From positions 1-8,012 of the forward strand of contig JAQGKG010000241.1 of assembly GCA_028290245.1 (NCBI GenBank): a stretch of 8,012 nt of DNA. The letters run 5' to 3'. Below are positions 1 through 7,226 of this stretch, piece after piece. Every line of letters begins with the position of its first letter. Position 1 is the stretch's first letter. Made by a program: the position numbers and the translations under genes. Source of the DNA: Devosia sp. (lineage in GTDB: Bacteria > Pseudomonadota > Alphaproteobacteria > Rhizobiales > Devosiaceae). The notes beneath the pieces are model-generated. The model saw only the letters and a list, made by a program, of their open reading frames with translations, was not told where the DNA came from and searched no databases.

Positions 1-1
1 T

Positions 2-397
2 TCGTTTGACGATCTCGTCGCCAAGAACAAGCGCGGCGAAATGGAATCCTGGCACGGGGTGCGCAATTACGCGGCCCGCAACAACATGAAGGCCATGGCG
101 CTCGGCGACGAGGCGTTTTTCTATCACTCCAACCTCGGCAAGGAGATTGTCGGCATCATGAAGGTGGTGGCCCTTGCCCATCCCGACGACACAGCCGAGC
201 TCAACGCCAAGGGCGAAGTGGTGTGGGAATGCGTCGACATGGAAGCGGTGAAACCACTGCCCAAGCCGGTGACGCTGGCGACGGTCAAGGCAACGCCCGA
301 ACTGGCCGAGCTCGAACTGGTCAAGCTGTCACGGCTCTCAGTCTCGAAGGTTTCGGCGGCTGAGTGGAAGCTGATCTGCCAGATGGGTGGGCTGTAA
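2..397 (+). CDS. EVE domain-containing protein, 5'-truncated by window edge
   Basis: The frame is open from base 2 and gives 131 residues before a TAA stop. An ATG at 41 is internal, because family-like residues (SFDDL) lie upstream of it; probably only about 10 N-terminal residues are outside the window. Family hallmarks are visible: WHGVRNYAARNNM, the FYHSNLGKEIVGI core and a C-terminal KLSRLSVSKVS...EW...MGGL. The EVE fold is related to PUA and YTH domains, and these small cytoplasmic proteins are thought to bind modified bases in nucleic acid. The exact ligand of this stand-alone type is not settled, so the biological role is open. The gene converges with the ispZ-like gene, with only 6 bases between the stop codons and no obvious terminator. 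The family call is secure; a function is not claimed. Confidence 0.9.
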   Translation, partial: SFDDLVAKNKRGEMESWHGVRNYAARNNMKAMALGDEAFFYHSNLGKEIVGIMKVVALAHPDDTAELNAKGEVVWECVDMEAVKPLPKPVTLATVKATPELAELELVKLSRLSVSKVSAAEWKLICQMGGL

Positions 398-403
398 CCG
401 GCC

Positions 404-1024
404 CTAGCTCTCGACGACGATTGGCGGCACGTGCTTGGGCTCGGCTTCGGGCGCAAATTTGTTCAGCAAACTCACCTGGCTGATCGAGAAAATCACGGTC
501 AGCGGCATGACGCCCCATACTTTGAAGGCGACCCAGGTGTCGGTGCTGAAATTGCGCCACAGCACTTCGTTGATCACGGCCAGCACCAGGAAGAACAGGC
601 CCCAATTGAGCGTCAGCTTGCTCCAGCCTTCTTCGCGTAGTTTGTAGACGTCGCCGAACACGTATTTCAGCAGCGATTGCTTGAAGAACAACCCACCCAG
701 CAGCACCGCCGCGAACAGCGAATTGGTGATGGTCGGCTTGATCTTGATGAAGGTATCGTCCTGCAGCCACAGCGTTAGTCCGCCGAATACCAGCACGACG
801 ACGCCGGTGACTAGCGGCATGACGGCGATCTTCTTGAGGATGATCCAGGTCAGCACCAGCGAGATGACCATGGCGCCCATGAAGGCCGCGGTGGCGACGA
901 AAATATCGGCGCGGGCATTGGCGATAAAGAAAACCACCAGTGGTCCGAGTTCGAGCGCCATCTTGATGATCTGGGGGCGTAGTTCGTCCCAGTTGATCTC
1001 GGGCTCGGCTGTTTTCTCGGTCAT
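404..1024 (-). CDS. ispZ: Septation protein A / IspZ (YciB) family inner-membrane protein
   Basis: The 206-residue product has a short acidic N-terminus followed by about five hydrophobic segments (roughly residues 24-36, 43-63, 67-87, 139-157 and 166-185), plus a shorter one near 104-116. It carries family landmarks: ELGPLVVFF (25-33), FIKIKPT (92-98), W141...NE153..W, and WVAFKVWG...P (164-174). Homologues (YciB in E. coli, IspA/IspZ in Shigella) sit in the inner membrane and are linked to envelope integrity and cell division; no catalytic activity is known. I chose the ATG at 1024 because MTEK followed by an acidic stretch is the usual start. The frame stays open to 1102, but the added residues are unlike the family and are Cys/His-rich. 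The gene is last in the dapF-mtaB-ftsY direction, 95 bases after ftsY, so it may be co-transcribed or have its own promoter. Confidence 0.9.
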   Translation of the reverse strand: MTEKTAEPEINWDELRPQIIKMALELGPLVVFFIANARADIFVATAAFMGAMVISLVLTWIILKKIAVMPLVTGVVVLVFGGLTLWLQDDTFIKIKPTITNSLFAAVLLGGLFFKQSLLKYVFGDVYKLREEGWSKLTLNWGLFFLVLAVINEVLWRNFSTDTWVAFKVWGVMPLTVIFSISQVSLLNKFAPEAEPKHVPPIVVES

Positions 1025-1119
1025 GGGTCCAAAACTCTTGTGTACGACGCAAGCGCAATGTGAGGGCAACGGCCCCTGCATGCAAGGCGGCATAGAACCC
1101 AAGCATGGTAAGATTGCGG

Positions 1120-2334
1120 CTACTCTGTCCCCGCGATGGCCCGAGCAAACTCGCTGGCGGTAAACGGTTCGAGATCGCCGACGCTTTCGCCGACGCCGAT
1201 GAAATGCACCGGCAGGCCGAATTTTTTGGCGATGGCGACCAGAATGCCGCCGCGTGCAGTTCCATCCAACTTGGTCATCACCAGCCCGGTCACGCCAGCC
1301 CGCGCGCCAAAGATTTCGACCTGCTTCAGCGCGTTCTGGCCCGTGGTGGCGTCGAGCGTCAGCAGCGTGGCATGGGGCGCGGTCGGGTCGACCTTCTTGA
1401 TGACACGGATGACCTTTTCGAGCTCACCCATCAGTTCTTCGCGGTTCTGCAGGCGTCCGGCAGTGTCGATGATCAGCACGTCACGACCTTCAGCCCGCGC
1501 CTGGGTCACCGCATCGAAGGCAAGGCCCGATGCATCGGAACCGGCGGGCCGGCTGATCACTGTCGCATTGGTGCGCTGGCCCCAGACCTGCAATTGCTCG
1601 ATGGCGGCAGCGCGAAACGTGTCGCCGGCAGCCAGCATGACCGACTTGCCCTGATCGCCGAATTGCTGCGCCAGCTTGCCGATGGTGGTGGTCTTGCCCG
1701 AGCCGTTGACGCCGATCATCAGGATGACGAAGGGCTTCTGTGTGGCGTCGATGACCAATGGCCGCGCTACCGGGCCGAGCACCTTCTCGACCTCGGCAGC
1801 CAGCACGGCGCGCACATCCTCGCCCGACACATCGCGGTCGAAACGGTCGCGGCGTAGCGTATCGGTGATGGCGGTGGCGGTCTCCATGCCCAGATCGGCC
1901 TGGATCAAAATGTCTTCCAGCTCGTCAAGCGTCGCATTGTCCAGCTTGCGCTTGGTGAAAACCGAGGTGATCGAGCCGGTCAACTGGTCCGACGAGCGCT
2001 TGAGTCCTGTGGTCAGCCGCGCAAACCAGCTCTGGCGCGGCGCCTCGACGGGCACTTCCACAATTGCAGGCGGATCGATAGCCACGAACATAGTGGGCAC
2101 AGGCTCAGCCGCCTGTTCCTCGATCTCCTCGACATAGTCGGGCGTGGTTTCCGGTGGGCCGGGCAGGGGAACCTGTTCCGGCTCAGGCGCTGGTTGCGGC
2201 ACGGGCGTCGGCTCGACCGGGGCGGGCGCAGGCGCTGGCGTTTCCGGCATGGCTTCTGGCGGCGCAGGTGGCTGCACCACTGGCGTTTCGATGCCGAACA
2301 GGCGCTTGAAGAATCCCGGCTTGTTGTCGGTCAT
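1120..2334 (-). CDS. ftsY: Signal recognition particle receptor FtsY
   Basis: This is the SRP-receptor GTPase that docks Ffh-ribosome complexes at the inner membrane for co-translational insertion. The 404-residue product begins with a basic, aromatic stretch (MTDNKPGFFKRLFG), a likely membrane-contact element. A Pro/Glu/Ala-rich linker follows (about 18-100), then a helical N domain (about 101-190) and the G domain. GTPase motifs are intact: P-loop GVNGSGKT (208-215), DTFRAAA (238-244), DTAGR (290-294), TKLDGTARGG (354-363) and FIGVGE (378-383). The length is larger than the minimal NG core because of the linker. The ATG at 2334 lies 14 bases after the mtaB stop, with only a weak ribosome-binding site (AAAG), which suggests co-transcription and perhaps coupling. 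The G-domain motifs separate it from Ffh, since there is no C-terminal M domain. Confidence 0.98.
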   Translation of the reverse strand: MTDNKPGFFKRLFGIETPVVQPPAPPEAMPETPAPAPAPVEPTPVPQPAPEPEQVPLPGPPETTPDYVEEIEEQAAEPVPTMFVAIDPPAIVEVPVEAPRQSWFARLTTGLKRSSDQLTGSITSVFTKRKLDNATLDELEDILIQADLGMETATAITDTLRRDRFDRDVSGEDVRAVLAAEVEKVLGPVARPLVIDATQKPFVILMIGVNGSGKTTTIGKLAQQFGDQGKSVMLAAGDTFRAAAIEQLQVWGQRTNATVISRPAGSDASGLAFDAVTQARAEGRDVLIIDTAGRLQNREELMGELEKVIRVIKKVDPTAPHATLLTLDATTGQNALKQVEIFGARAGVTGLVMTKLDGTARGGILVAIAKKFGLPVHFIGVGESVGDLEPFTASEFARAIAGTE

Positions 2335-2348
2335 AGGTGGTCTTTCAA

Positions 2349-3614
2349 TTATGCCGCTTGCCGCAGGACGTCGCCCACGAGGCGCTCACTATCGGCTCCT
2401 GTCACGTGAACCGCCAGCAATTCGCCGGGCGGCGATCCCGGCATGGCGACCGGTACGAACTGCTCGGTGCGGCCAATACCGTTGTATTCGACGAGCACGG
2501 TTTCAATCTTGCCGATGCGCGATGAATAGAGCTTGGCCAATTGCCTGTCGCCTTCGGCACGCAGCAGGGCGGCCCGCTGCCGCGCCACCTGCCGGCTCAC
2601 CTGCGGCATGCGCGCGGCGGGCGTGCCTTCGCGCGGCGAATAGGGGAAGACGTGCAGATAGGTCAGGTCCGCCTCGGCGATGATCGTCAGCGTATTGTCG
2701 AACATCTCATCGGTCTCGGTCGGGAAGCCGGCGATGATATCGGCGCCGAAAACCATATCGGGCCGTAGCAACCGCAGCTTTCCCACGATGGCCAGCGCAT
2801 CGTCACGCGAATGCCGGCGTTTCATGCGCTTCAGGATCATGTCGTCGCCCGATTGCAGGCTCAAATGCAGGTGCGGCATCAGCCGGCGATCGCTCGCCAT
2901 GGCATCATACAGCGCCTCGTCTGCCTCGATGGAATCGATTGATGAAATGCGTAGCCGCGGCAGGTCCGGCACATGGCGCAAAATCGCCTGAGTCAGCTTG
3001 CCCAGCGTTGGCATGCCGGGCAGGTCGGGGCCATAGGAGGTGATATCGACGCCGGTCAGAACCACTTCGCGATAACCGTTGGCAACGAGTTTTTTGACTT
3101 GCTCCACCACCATGCCCATCGGCACCGAGCGCGACGGGCCGCGGCCGAACGGTATAATGCAGAAGGTGCAGCGGTGGTCGCAGCCGTTCTGCACCTGCAC
3201 GAAGCCACGCACGCGGCCGTCCATGCCCTCGATCAGATGGCCGGCAGTTTCTCGCACGCTCATGATGTCGTTGACTTGAACCTTGTCGTTGAGCGGCACG
3301 CCAAACAGCAGCGGGGCGTAGCTCTCGGCCCGCATCTTGTCGGCATTGCCGATGACCAGATCGACTTCGGCCATGTCGCCGAAGCTGCGCGCCTCGGTCT
3401 GGGCAGCGCAGCCGGTAACGACGATATGAGCGTCCGGATTATCGCGTCGCGCCTTGCGCACCGCACGCCTTGCCTGGGTCACCGCCTCAGCGGTCACCGC
3501 GCAGGTGTTGATGATAACGGCATTGTCGAGACCGGCCTTTTCGGCTTCGATCTTGATCACTTCGGCTTCGTAGGCGTTCAGCCGGCAACCAAATGTCAGC
3601 GTTTCAACGGCCAT
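2349..3614 (-). CDS. mtaB: tRNA (N6-L-threonylcarbamoyladenosine(37)-C2)-methylthiotransferase MtaB
   Basis: This is a radical-SAM enzyme that converts t6A37 to ms2t6A37 in ANN-decoding tRNAs. The 421-residue product shows the three-part family architecture. An N-terminal methylthiotransferase domain has cluster-binding Cys10 (FGCRLNAYE), Cys38 (NTCAV) and Cys69 (TGCAAQ). The radical-SAM domain has CDHRCTFC (Cys145, Cys149, Cys152). A C-terminal TRAM-like region lies around 362-421. The FGCRLNAYE form of the first motif fits MtaB better than MiaB or RimO. Both [4Fe-4S] sites look complete. The ATG at 3614 overlaps the dapF stop as TGATG, and a GAGG-type ribosome-binding site lies about 10 bases upstream inside dapF, so translation is probably coupled. 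Older annotations of such genes often say MiaB-like. Confidence 0.95.
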   Translation of the reverse strand: MAVETLTFGCRLNAYEAEVIKIEAEKAGLDNAVIINTCAVTAEAVTQARRAVRKARRDNPDAHIVVTGCAAQTEARSFGDMAEVDLVIGNADKMRAESYAPLLFGVPLNDKVQVNDIMSVRETAGHLIEGMDGRVRGFVQVQNGCDHRCTFCIIPFGRGPSRSVPMGMVVEQVKKLVANGYREVVLTGVDITSYGPDLPGMPTLGKLTQAILRHVPDLPRLRISSIDSIEADEALYDAMASDRRLMPHLHLSLQSGDDMILKRMKRRHSRDDALAIVGKLRLLRPDMVFGADIIAGFPTETDEMFDNTLTIIAEADLTYLHVFPYSPREGTPAARMPQVSRQVARQRAALLRAEGDRQLAKLYSSRIGKIETVLVEYNGIGRTEQFVPVAMPGSPPGELLAVHVTGADSERLVGDVLRQAA

Positions 3615-4489
3615 CAGGCCGCCACCTCATTGCGGGCCCAGATGCCGGAGACAGGGTCGAGCGTGCCACTCCACTCGTGTTCGGCGGCGCCGGTCAGCAC
3701 GACATGATCGTCGTCCCGCCACTCGATGAACAGGTCGCCACCGGGCACAGTCACAGTCGCTGCGCGGCCGGTGCGCCGGGTGCGGGCGCCATTGACCACG
3801 GCAGCGCAGGCAGCAGTGCCGCAGGCTTCGGTCAGCCCGGCGCCGCGTTCCCAGGTGCGCAGGATAATCTTGTCGGGCGCCACGACCTGGGCGATCGAGA
3901 TATTGGCGCGTTCGGGAAAGATGGGGTGGTTTTCCAGCATCGGCCCGAAACGGTCCAGCGCATAGTTCCAGACGTCGTCCTGCACCCAGAAGGTCGCCTG
4001 CGGATTGCCCATCGATGCAACCGAAGGCGAATGCAAAACCGGCGCGTCGATCGGCCCGATTTGCAGCTCAATCTTGCGGGTGTCGGCAAATTCCTCGGCC
4101 AGCGGAATGTCGTACCAGGCGAACTTTGGCGTGCCCATGTCGACTGTGATCAGCCCGTCATCGCGCTCTTGTCCAAACAGGATGCCGGCCACGGTTTCAA
4201 AGGTGAACGTCTGGCGACCTTGCTCGGCAGTCAGCGCCTGTACGACGCAGCGCATGCCGTTGCCGCAGGCCTGGGCAAGCGTGCCGTCCGAATTGATGAT
4301 CTCGATATAGGCGACGGTGCCGGCCATGTGGGGATCGTGGATCGCCATGATCTGATCGAACTTGGTGCCATCAGCGGCATTGATGGCAATGGCCGCAGCC
4401 GAGGTTACCCGGTCGGTGCGGCCGCGCATGTCGACGACGATGATCTGGTTGCCCAGCCCGTTCATCTTGAAAAAGGGGACAGCGCTCAC
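3614..4489 (-). CDS. dapF: Diaminopimelate epimerase
   Basis: A cytoplasmic, cofactor-free racemase that interconverts LL- and meso-diaminopimelate, the last shared step toward peptidoglycan cross-links and lysine. The 291-residue product has both catalytic cysteines: Cys75 in ACGNGMRC and Cys223 in EACGTAAC. Other expected elements are KMNGLGNQ (8-15), the MGNPQATFWV segment (160-169), and ERGAGLTEACGT before the second Cys. The start is GTG at 4489, with a GGAA-like site 9 bases upstream. An ATG at codon 9 is less likely because it would remove residues before the KMNGLGN strand that homologues have. The gene is the first in the minus-strand cluster, and its stop overlaps the mtaB start by one base. 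Family membership and activity are well supported. Confidence 0.97.
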   Translation of the reverse strand: MSAVPFFKMNGLGNQIIVVDMRGRTDRVTSAAAIAINAADGTKFDQIMAIHDPHMAGTVAYIEIINSDGTLAQACGNGMRCVVQALTAEQGRQTFTFETVAGILFGQERDDGLITVDMGTPKFAWYDIPLAEEFADTRKIELQIGPIDAPVLHSPSVASMGNPQATFWVQDDVWNYALDRFGPMLENHPIFPERANISIAQVVAPDKIILRTWERGAGLTEACGTAACAAVVNGARTRRTGRAATVTVPGGDLFIEWRDDDHVVLTGAAEHEWSGTLDPVSGIWARNEVAA

Positions 4490-4545
4490 GGCAAGGTTCC
4501 GCAGTGGGTTATTGGTTGTTGGACCCTATATGGCGGATGTGAGTG

Positions 4546-4573
4546 AATATTGCCAGTGGTGGGGTCAGATCAA
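4546..4573 (-). promoter_or_regulatory. Candidate sigma70-type promoter for dapF-mtaB-ftsY
   Basis: On the minus strand, TTGATC (4573-4568) is followed by a 16-base spacer and AATATT (4551-4546), each matching four of six consensus positions. This would put the transcript start about 50 bases before the dapF GTG. Alphaproteobacterial promoters are poorly predicted by eye, so this is only a candidate. Confidence 0.25.
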
Positions 4574-4675
4574 GGTCTTGCCGCGCTGTAAACCGCTGTG
4601 GTTACCCGCGCATAAAGGTAAAAATATTCATATTCTGTAAGGGTTTCGCTCTTCATGGCGCCTTAACTAGAGCGC

Positions 4676-4697
4676 CAGCTTGGGCGCGCCAAAGCTG
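4676..4697. repeat. 22-base near-perfect palindrome upstream of the oxygenase gene
   Basis: The sequence reads CAGCTT, then GGGCGCGCCA, then AAGCTG. Ten of the eleven base pairs are symmetric; only positions 4682 and 4691 (G/A) break the dyad. It lies 72 bases before the ATG at 4770. The full, gap-free symmetry suits a dimeric DNA-binding protein. A hairpin in the leader is less natural because the palindrome has no loop. An overlapping weaker stem is possible between GGCGC (4657-4661) and GCGCC (4672-4676). Confidence 0.5.
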
Positions 4698-4769
4698 ATC
4701 CGGTGCGCTAGTTTCGAGCGAGATGTGGAGGCACAACCCTCCCTGCCACCGCTATCGGAGTCCGGCGCC

Positions 4770-5729
4770 ATGAACATGACCATGCTGACCGACCAGATCA
4801 TCACCGACTGGCAGCCGCATTTTCCGTCCCTCTGGGGCAATCATTCGCTGGCGCTGTCGCATCGTCTGGCCAATTCGCCATTGTTCAGCGACGACGCGCT
4901 GGCGCGACTGATCGAAAAGTCGCCCCGTGAAGCCTATCACGTCAATTATTCGCAGAAGACGCCGGGCAATCCGCCCAAGCGCCGCGAAGGCGAAATCACC
5001 GGCCTTACCGGGCACGAAGTGCTCGACGTGGTCAAATCCGGCAATATCTGGGTCAACCTGACCGCTCCGGCCAGCGTCGATCCCGCCTATGGCGCGCTGC
5101 TCGATAGCCTCTATGCCGAGTTCGAGGGCCGGGTCCCCGGCTTCAAGAGCTACAAGCGCAATCTCACCATCCTGATTTCCTCGCCGAACGTTTCGGTGAA
5201 ATATCATTCTGACGTGCCCGGCCAGAGCCTGTGGCAGGTGCGCGGCACCAAGAAAGTATTCGTCTATCCCAACAAGGCGCCGTTCATTTCCCAGCCGGCG
5301 CTGGAAAAGCTGATCCTCGGCCAACTCCGCGAAACTGATATGCCCTACGAGCCGTGGTTCGATGACTATGCCGAAGTGCATATGCTCGAAGCCGGCAAGA
5401 TGCTGCATTGGCCGCTGAACGGACCGCACCGCGTGGTCAACGAGAACATGCTCAATGTCAGCTTCACCACCGAGCACTGGACCGACGAGCTGCGCAAGCA
5501 GTACGCGGTCAACTATGCCAATGGGTTCCTGCGCTCCAAGCTGGGCATGAACAAGCTTAGCCAGCAGGTGACCGGCGTCTCCTATCTGGCCAAGATGGGC
5601 CTCGCCGGCGCGGTCAAGTTCAGCCCGCTCAATCCGCAGAAAAAGAAGGTCTGCAAGGTCGACTTCCAGGTCGATCCGTCCGCGCCGGAAGGCGTGCGCG
5701 ACATTGAGGGTTATTCCTTCAGCAAATGA
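4770..5729 (+). CDS. Cupin-like (JmjC/Cupin_8-type) putative Fe(II)/2-oxoglutarate oxygenase
   Basis: The 319-residue product has a central double-stranded beta-helix signature. YHSDVPGQSLWQVRGTKKVF (145-164) supplies an HxD pair (His146, Asp148), and LEAGKMLHWPLNGPHRVVN (206-224) supplies a distal His220. Together these form the facial triad expected of Fe(II)/2OG oxygenases of the JmjC/Cupin_8 type. The basic residues Arg158 and Lys161 could contact 2-oxoglutarate. The N-terminal about 130 residues and the Lys-rich C-terminus (about 285-319) are not recognised. No signal peptide or membrane segment is evident, so it is probably cytosolic. I chose the ATG at 4770 because GGAG (4757-4760) lies 9 bases upstream. 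Its stop overlaps the next gene by ATGA, so it probably acts with the acyltransferase. The substrate is unknown; protein or small-molecule hydroxylation are both possible. Confidence 0.8.
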   Translation: MNMTMLTDQIITDWQPHFPSLWGNHSLALSHRLANSPLFSDDALARLIEKSPREAYHVNYSQKTPGNPPKRREGEITGLTGHEVLDVVKSGNIWVNLTAPASVDPAYGALLDSLYAEFEGRVPGFKSYKRNLTILISSPNVSVKYHSDVPGQSLWQVRGTKKVFVYPNKAPFISQPALEKLILGQLRETDMPYEPWFDDYAEVHMLEAGKMLHWPLNGPHRVVNENMLNVSFTTEHWTDELRKQYAVNYANGFLRSKLGMNKLSQQVTGVSYLAKMGLAGAVKFSPLNPQKKKVCKVDFQVDPSAPEGVRDIEGYSFSK

Positions 5730-6940
5730 GCTTGTTTACCGCCCTACCAGCCGCCGATGAATGGCAGCACGTTCGTACTCCGGCTCGCGCCACCGCGCGG
5801 GCCCATGCCCTACGCGTCGAGGTGGTGCAGAGCCGCGAGGCGTTTGACGCCATCGCCCAGCAATGGGAGGCCCTTGAGAACGAGGTCGAAGGCGCATTGC
5901 TGTTCCAGGGCAGCGGCTGGGCCCGCGCCATTTTCGATTTCGAAGCCACGCGCGGCAATACCGGCTTCACGCCAGTCGTCGCCACGCTCAACGACGGACA
6001 GCGGCTGGTCGCGGTGCTGCCGCTGGAATTGGTTCGCACCCGTGTCCGCAGCTTTTTGGCACCGCTCGGTCATGCCTTTAGCCAATATTCCGATGCGCTG
6101 GTCGCCAGCGGGCTCGACCCGCGCGAAACGGTAAGCCGGCTACTGCGCGCCGCCATCAGCGCGGCGCCTTGCGATGCAGTGAGCTTTCTCAAAGTGCGCA
6201 GCGACAGCGTGCTAGCCAAGGGAATGCCGGCCAATCACATGGTCACCGGCACCGAAGAAGGCGCGCCCTATGTGTCGTTCAGCGCCTTCGAGGACTACGA
6301 GGCCTTTTTTCAAACCATCAAGCCCAAGACGCGCAAGAACCTGCGCAATGCCCGCAACCGGCTGGAGCGTGACGGCGCCTTGATCCATCACGTCGCCGAA
6401 AACGCCGCCGAACGCCTCGGCGTCATCGAACGCACCCTGTGCGGTCGCGCCGAACGCCTCCGGGACCAGGGACTCAGCTCGCGAGCCTTCCGCGATACGA
6501 CATTTGCCGATTTTTGCACCGCGCTACCCAACCGCAGCGACATGCCGGTGATGGCCATGTCGCTACTGCACAAGGGCGAGCCGATCGCCGAGCAATGGGG
6601 TTTTGTGCACAAGCAGCGCTACTACGCCTTCATCGCTAGCCGCGATTTCGGCAATAGCGAAGAAAGCCCCGGCAAGCTGCACTTGGGCGAAGTGATCCAC
6701 GCCTGCGCCGATCTCGGCCTGCACGGCGTCGACCTCATGGTGCCAGTAATGCCCTATAAACTGACCTGGGCCACCGAAGTGATCACCGTCCGCGACTACG
6801 CCCTGCCCGTCACCCCACGCGGCATATTGCTGCTCCACCTCTGGGACAAGACCCTGCGACCGCAATTCAAGAACGCCGTCCTCAGCATGCCCAAAGGACT
6901 GCGCGGCCTGCTGATGAAAGTGGTCGGCCGCAGTCTCTAG
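5726..6940 (+). CDS. GNAT-fold acyltransferase, CelD/BcsL (FemAB-like) family
   Basis: The 404-residue product matches the CelD/BcsL type of acyltransferase, which has tandem GNAT folds like FemAB aminoacyltransferases. An N-terminal half (about 29-165) includes FQGSGWARAIF (60-70) and VVATLNDGQRLVAVLPLEL (84-102). A basic helix, KPKTRKNLRNARNRLERDG (199-217), precedes the second half. That half contains GEPIAEQWGFVHKQRYYAF (284-302), SPGKLHL (314-320), and a DLMVPVMPYKLTWAT segment (336-350) resembling the family's PYK.RW motif. Known relatives act on polysaccharides or envelope components, but acceptor and donor cannot be read here. It has no signal peptide. The start codon overlaps the upstream stop (ATGA), indicating translational coupling to the oxygenase. 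It converges with the antitoxin gene, with 16 bases between them. Confidence 0.85.
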   Translation: MSLFTALPAADEWQHVRTPARATARAHALRVEVVQSREAFDAIAQQWEALENEVEGALLFQGSGWARAIFDFEATRGNTGFTPVVATLNDGQRLVAVLPLELVRTRVRSFLAPLGHAFSQYSDALVASGLDPRETVSRLLRAAISAAPCDAVSFLKVRSDSVLAKGMPANHMVTGTEEGAPYVSFSAFEDYEAFFQTIKPKTRKNLRNARNRLERDGALIHHVAENAAERLGVIERTLCGRAERLRDQGLSSRAFRDTTFADFCTALPNRSDMPVMAMSLLHKGEPIAEQWGFVHKQRYYAFIASRDFGNSEESPGKLHLGEVIHACADLGLHGVDLMVPVMPYKLTWATEVITVRDYALPVTPRGILLLHLWDKTLRPQFKNAVLSMPKGLRGLLMKVVGRSL

Positions 6941-6956
6941 TTTCGAGGCCTCGCTG

Positions 6957-7226
6957 TCACTTCGCTGCAGTGTCGAGCTTTTCGCTCAGCCAGAGCTTGA
7001 TCAGCGACTGATAGGGCACGTCGCGCTTATTGGCGGCAATCTTGACCCGCTCCAGCAAGGCGTTTGGCAAGCGCAGCGAGATGGATGTGCTCGACGGCTT
7101 GAGATTGGGCAGGCGAACCTTTTCGGCCTTGCTCCAGTCCAGATAATCCGTCGAATCCACGCTTTCCCAAAAGCCACGTTCTTCCGCTTCACTGCTGAAT
7201 TTCGGAATTGCCTTAAGCTGCTTCAT
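6957..7226 (-). CDS. CopG-family antitoxin (ribbon-helix-helix) of a BrnT system
   Basis: The 89-residue product matches the CopG-type antitoxin family often paired with BrnT. It has an N-terminal KAIPKFSSEAEERGFWE segment (5-21), then DSTDYLDW (24-31). A C-terminal ribbon-helix-helix follows: the strand STSISLRLP (46-54), then helices about 54-68 and 70-86, with the family-typical KRDVPYQSLIKLWL (67-80). Such antitoxins neutralise the toxin through the N-terminal part and repress their own operon through the RHH. I chose ATG at 7226 over GTG at 7232 because GGAG lies 5 bases before the ATG, and family members start with MK.LKAIPKF-like sequence. It overlaps the toxin gene by 14 bases, in toxin-first order, which implies coupled translation. 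Confidence 0.88.
   Translation of the reverse strand: MKQLKAIPKFSSEAEERGFWESVDSTDYLDWSKAEKVRLPNLKPSSTSISLRLPNALLERVKIAANKRDVPYQSLIKLWLSEKLDTAAK

Larger units (their letters stand above)
4490..4769. other. Divergent intergenic region between dapF and the oxygenase gene
   Basis: This 280-base region lies between two divergent coding units and must hold promoters for both. It contains an AT-rich patch (about 4609-4640) with a tandem ATATTC-ATATTC repeat at 4624-4635, a candidate dapF-side promoter, and a 22-base near-palindrome at 4676-4697. A small inverted repeat also lies at 4727-4742 (GGAGG, 6-base loop, CCTCC). I see no RNA gene or convincing short reading frame. A frame opening with TTG at 4680 runs into the oxygenase gene but lacks a ribosome-binding site. 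Confidence 0.6.

Noticed and set aside
389..404. GGGC...GCCC pairing between the EVE and ispZ-like stop codons as a bidirectional terminator
   Set aside because: The stem is only four pairs and no T-run follows on either strand.
321..1265. A 314-codon minus-strand open frame across the ispZ-like gene and the end of ftsY
   Set aside because: It is in another frame of the same strand, rich in Arg and Gln, unlike any membrane or soluble family, and the true frame encodes a clear IspZ-family protein.
1105..1857. A 250-codon plus-strand open frame opposite ftsY
   Set aside because: It is antisense to intact GTPase motifs of ftsY and has no recognisable domain or ribosome-binding site.
3593..4546. 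A 317-codon plus-strand open frame opposite dapF
   Set aside because: It lies antisense to a clear dapF with both catalytic cysteines, its translation resembles no family I know, and long antisense frames are expected in GC-rich DNA.
4680..4769. Earlier TTG start for the oxygenase gene
   Set aside because: No ribosome-binding site precedes it, it falls inside the palindrome, and the ATG at 4770 has GGAG at a good distance.
6941..6956. CGAGGCCTCG palindrome between the acyltransferase and antitoxin stop codons as a terminator
   Set aside because: It has no loop and no T-run, so it does not look like an intrinsic terminator; a 10-base GC palindrome is easily chance.
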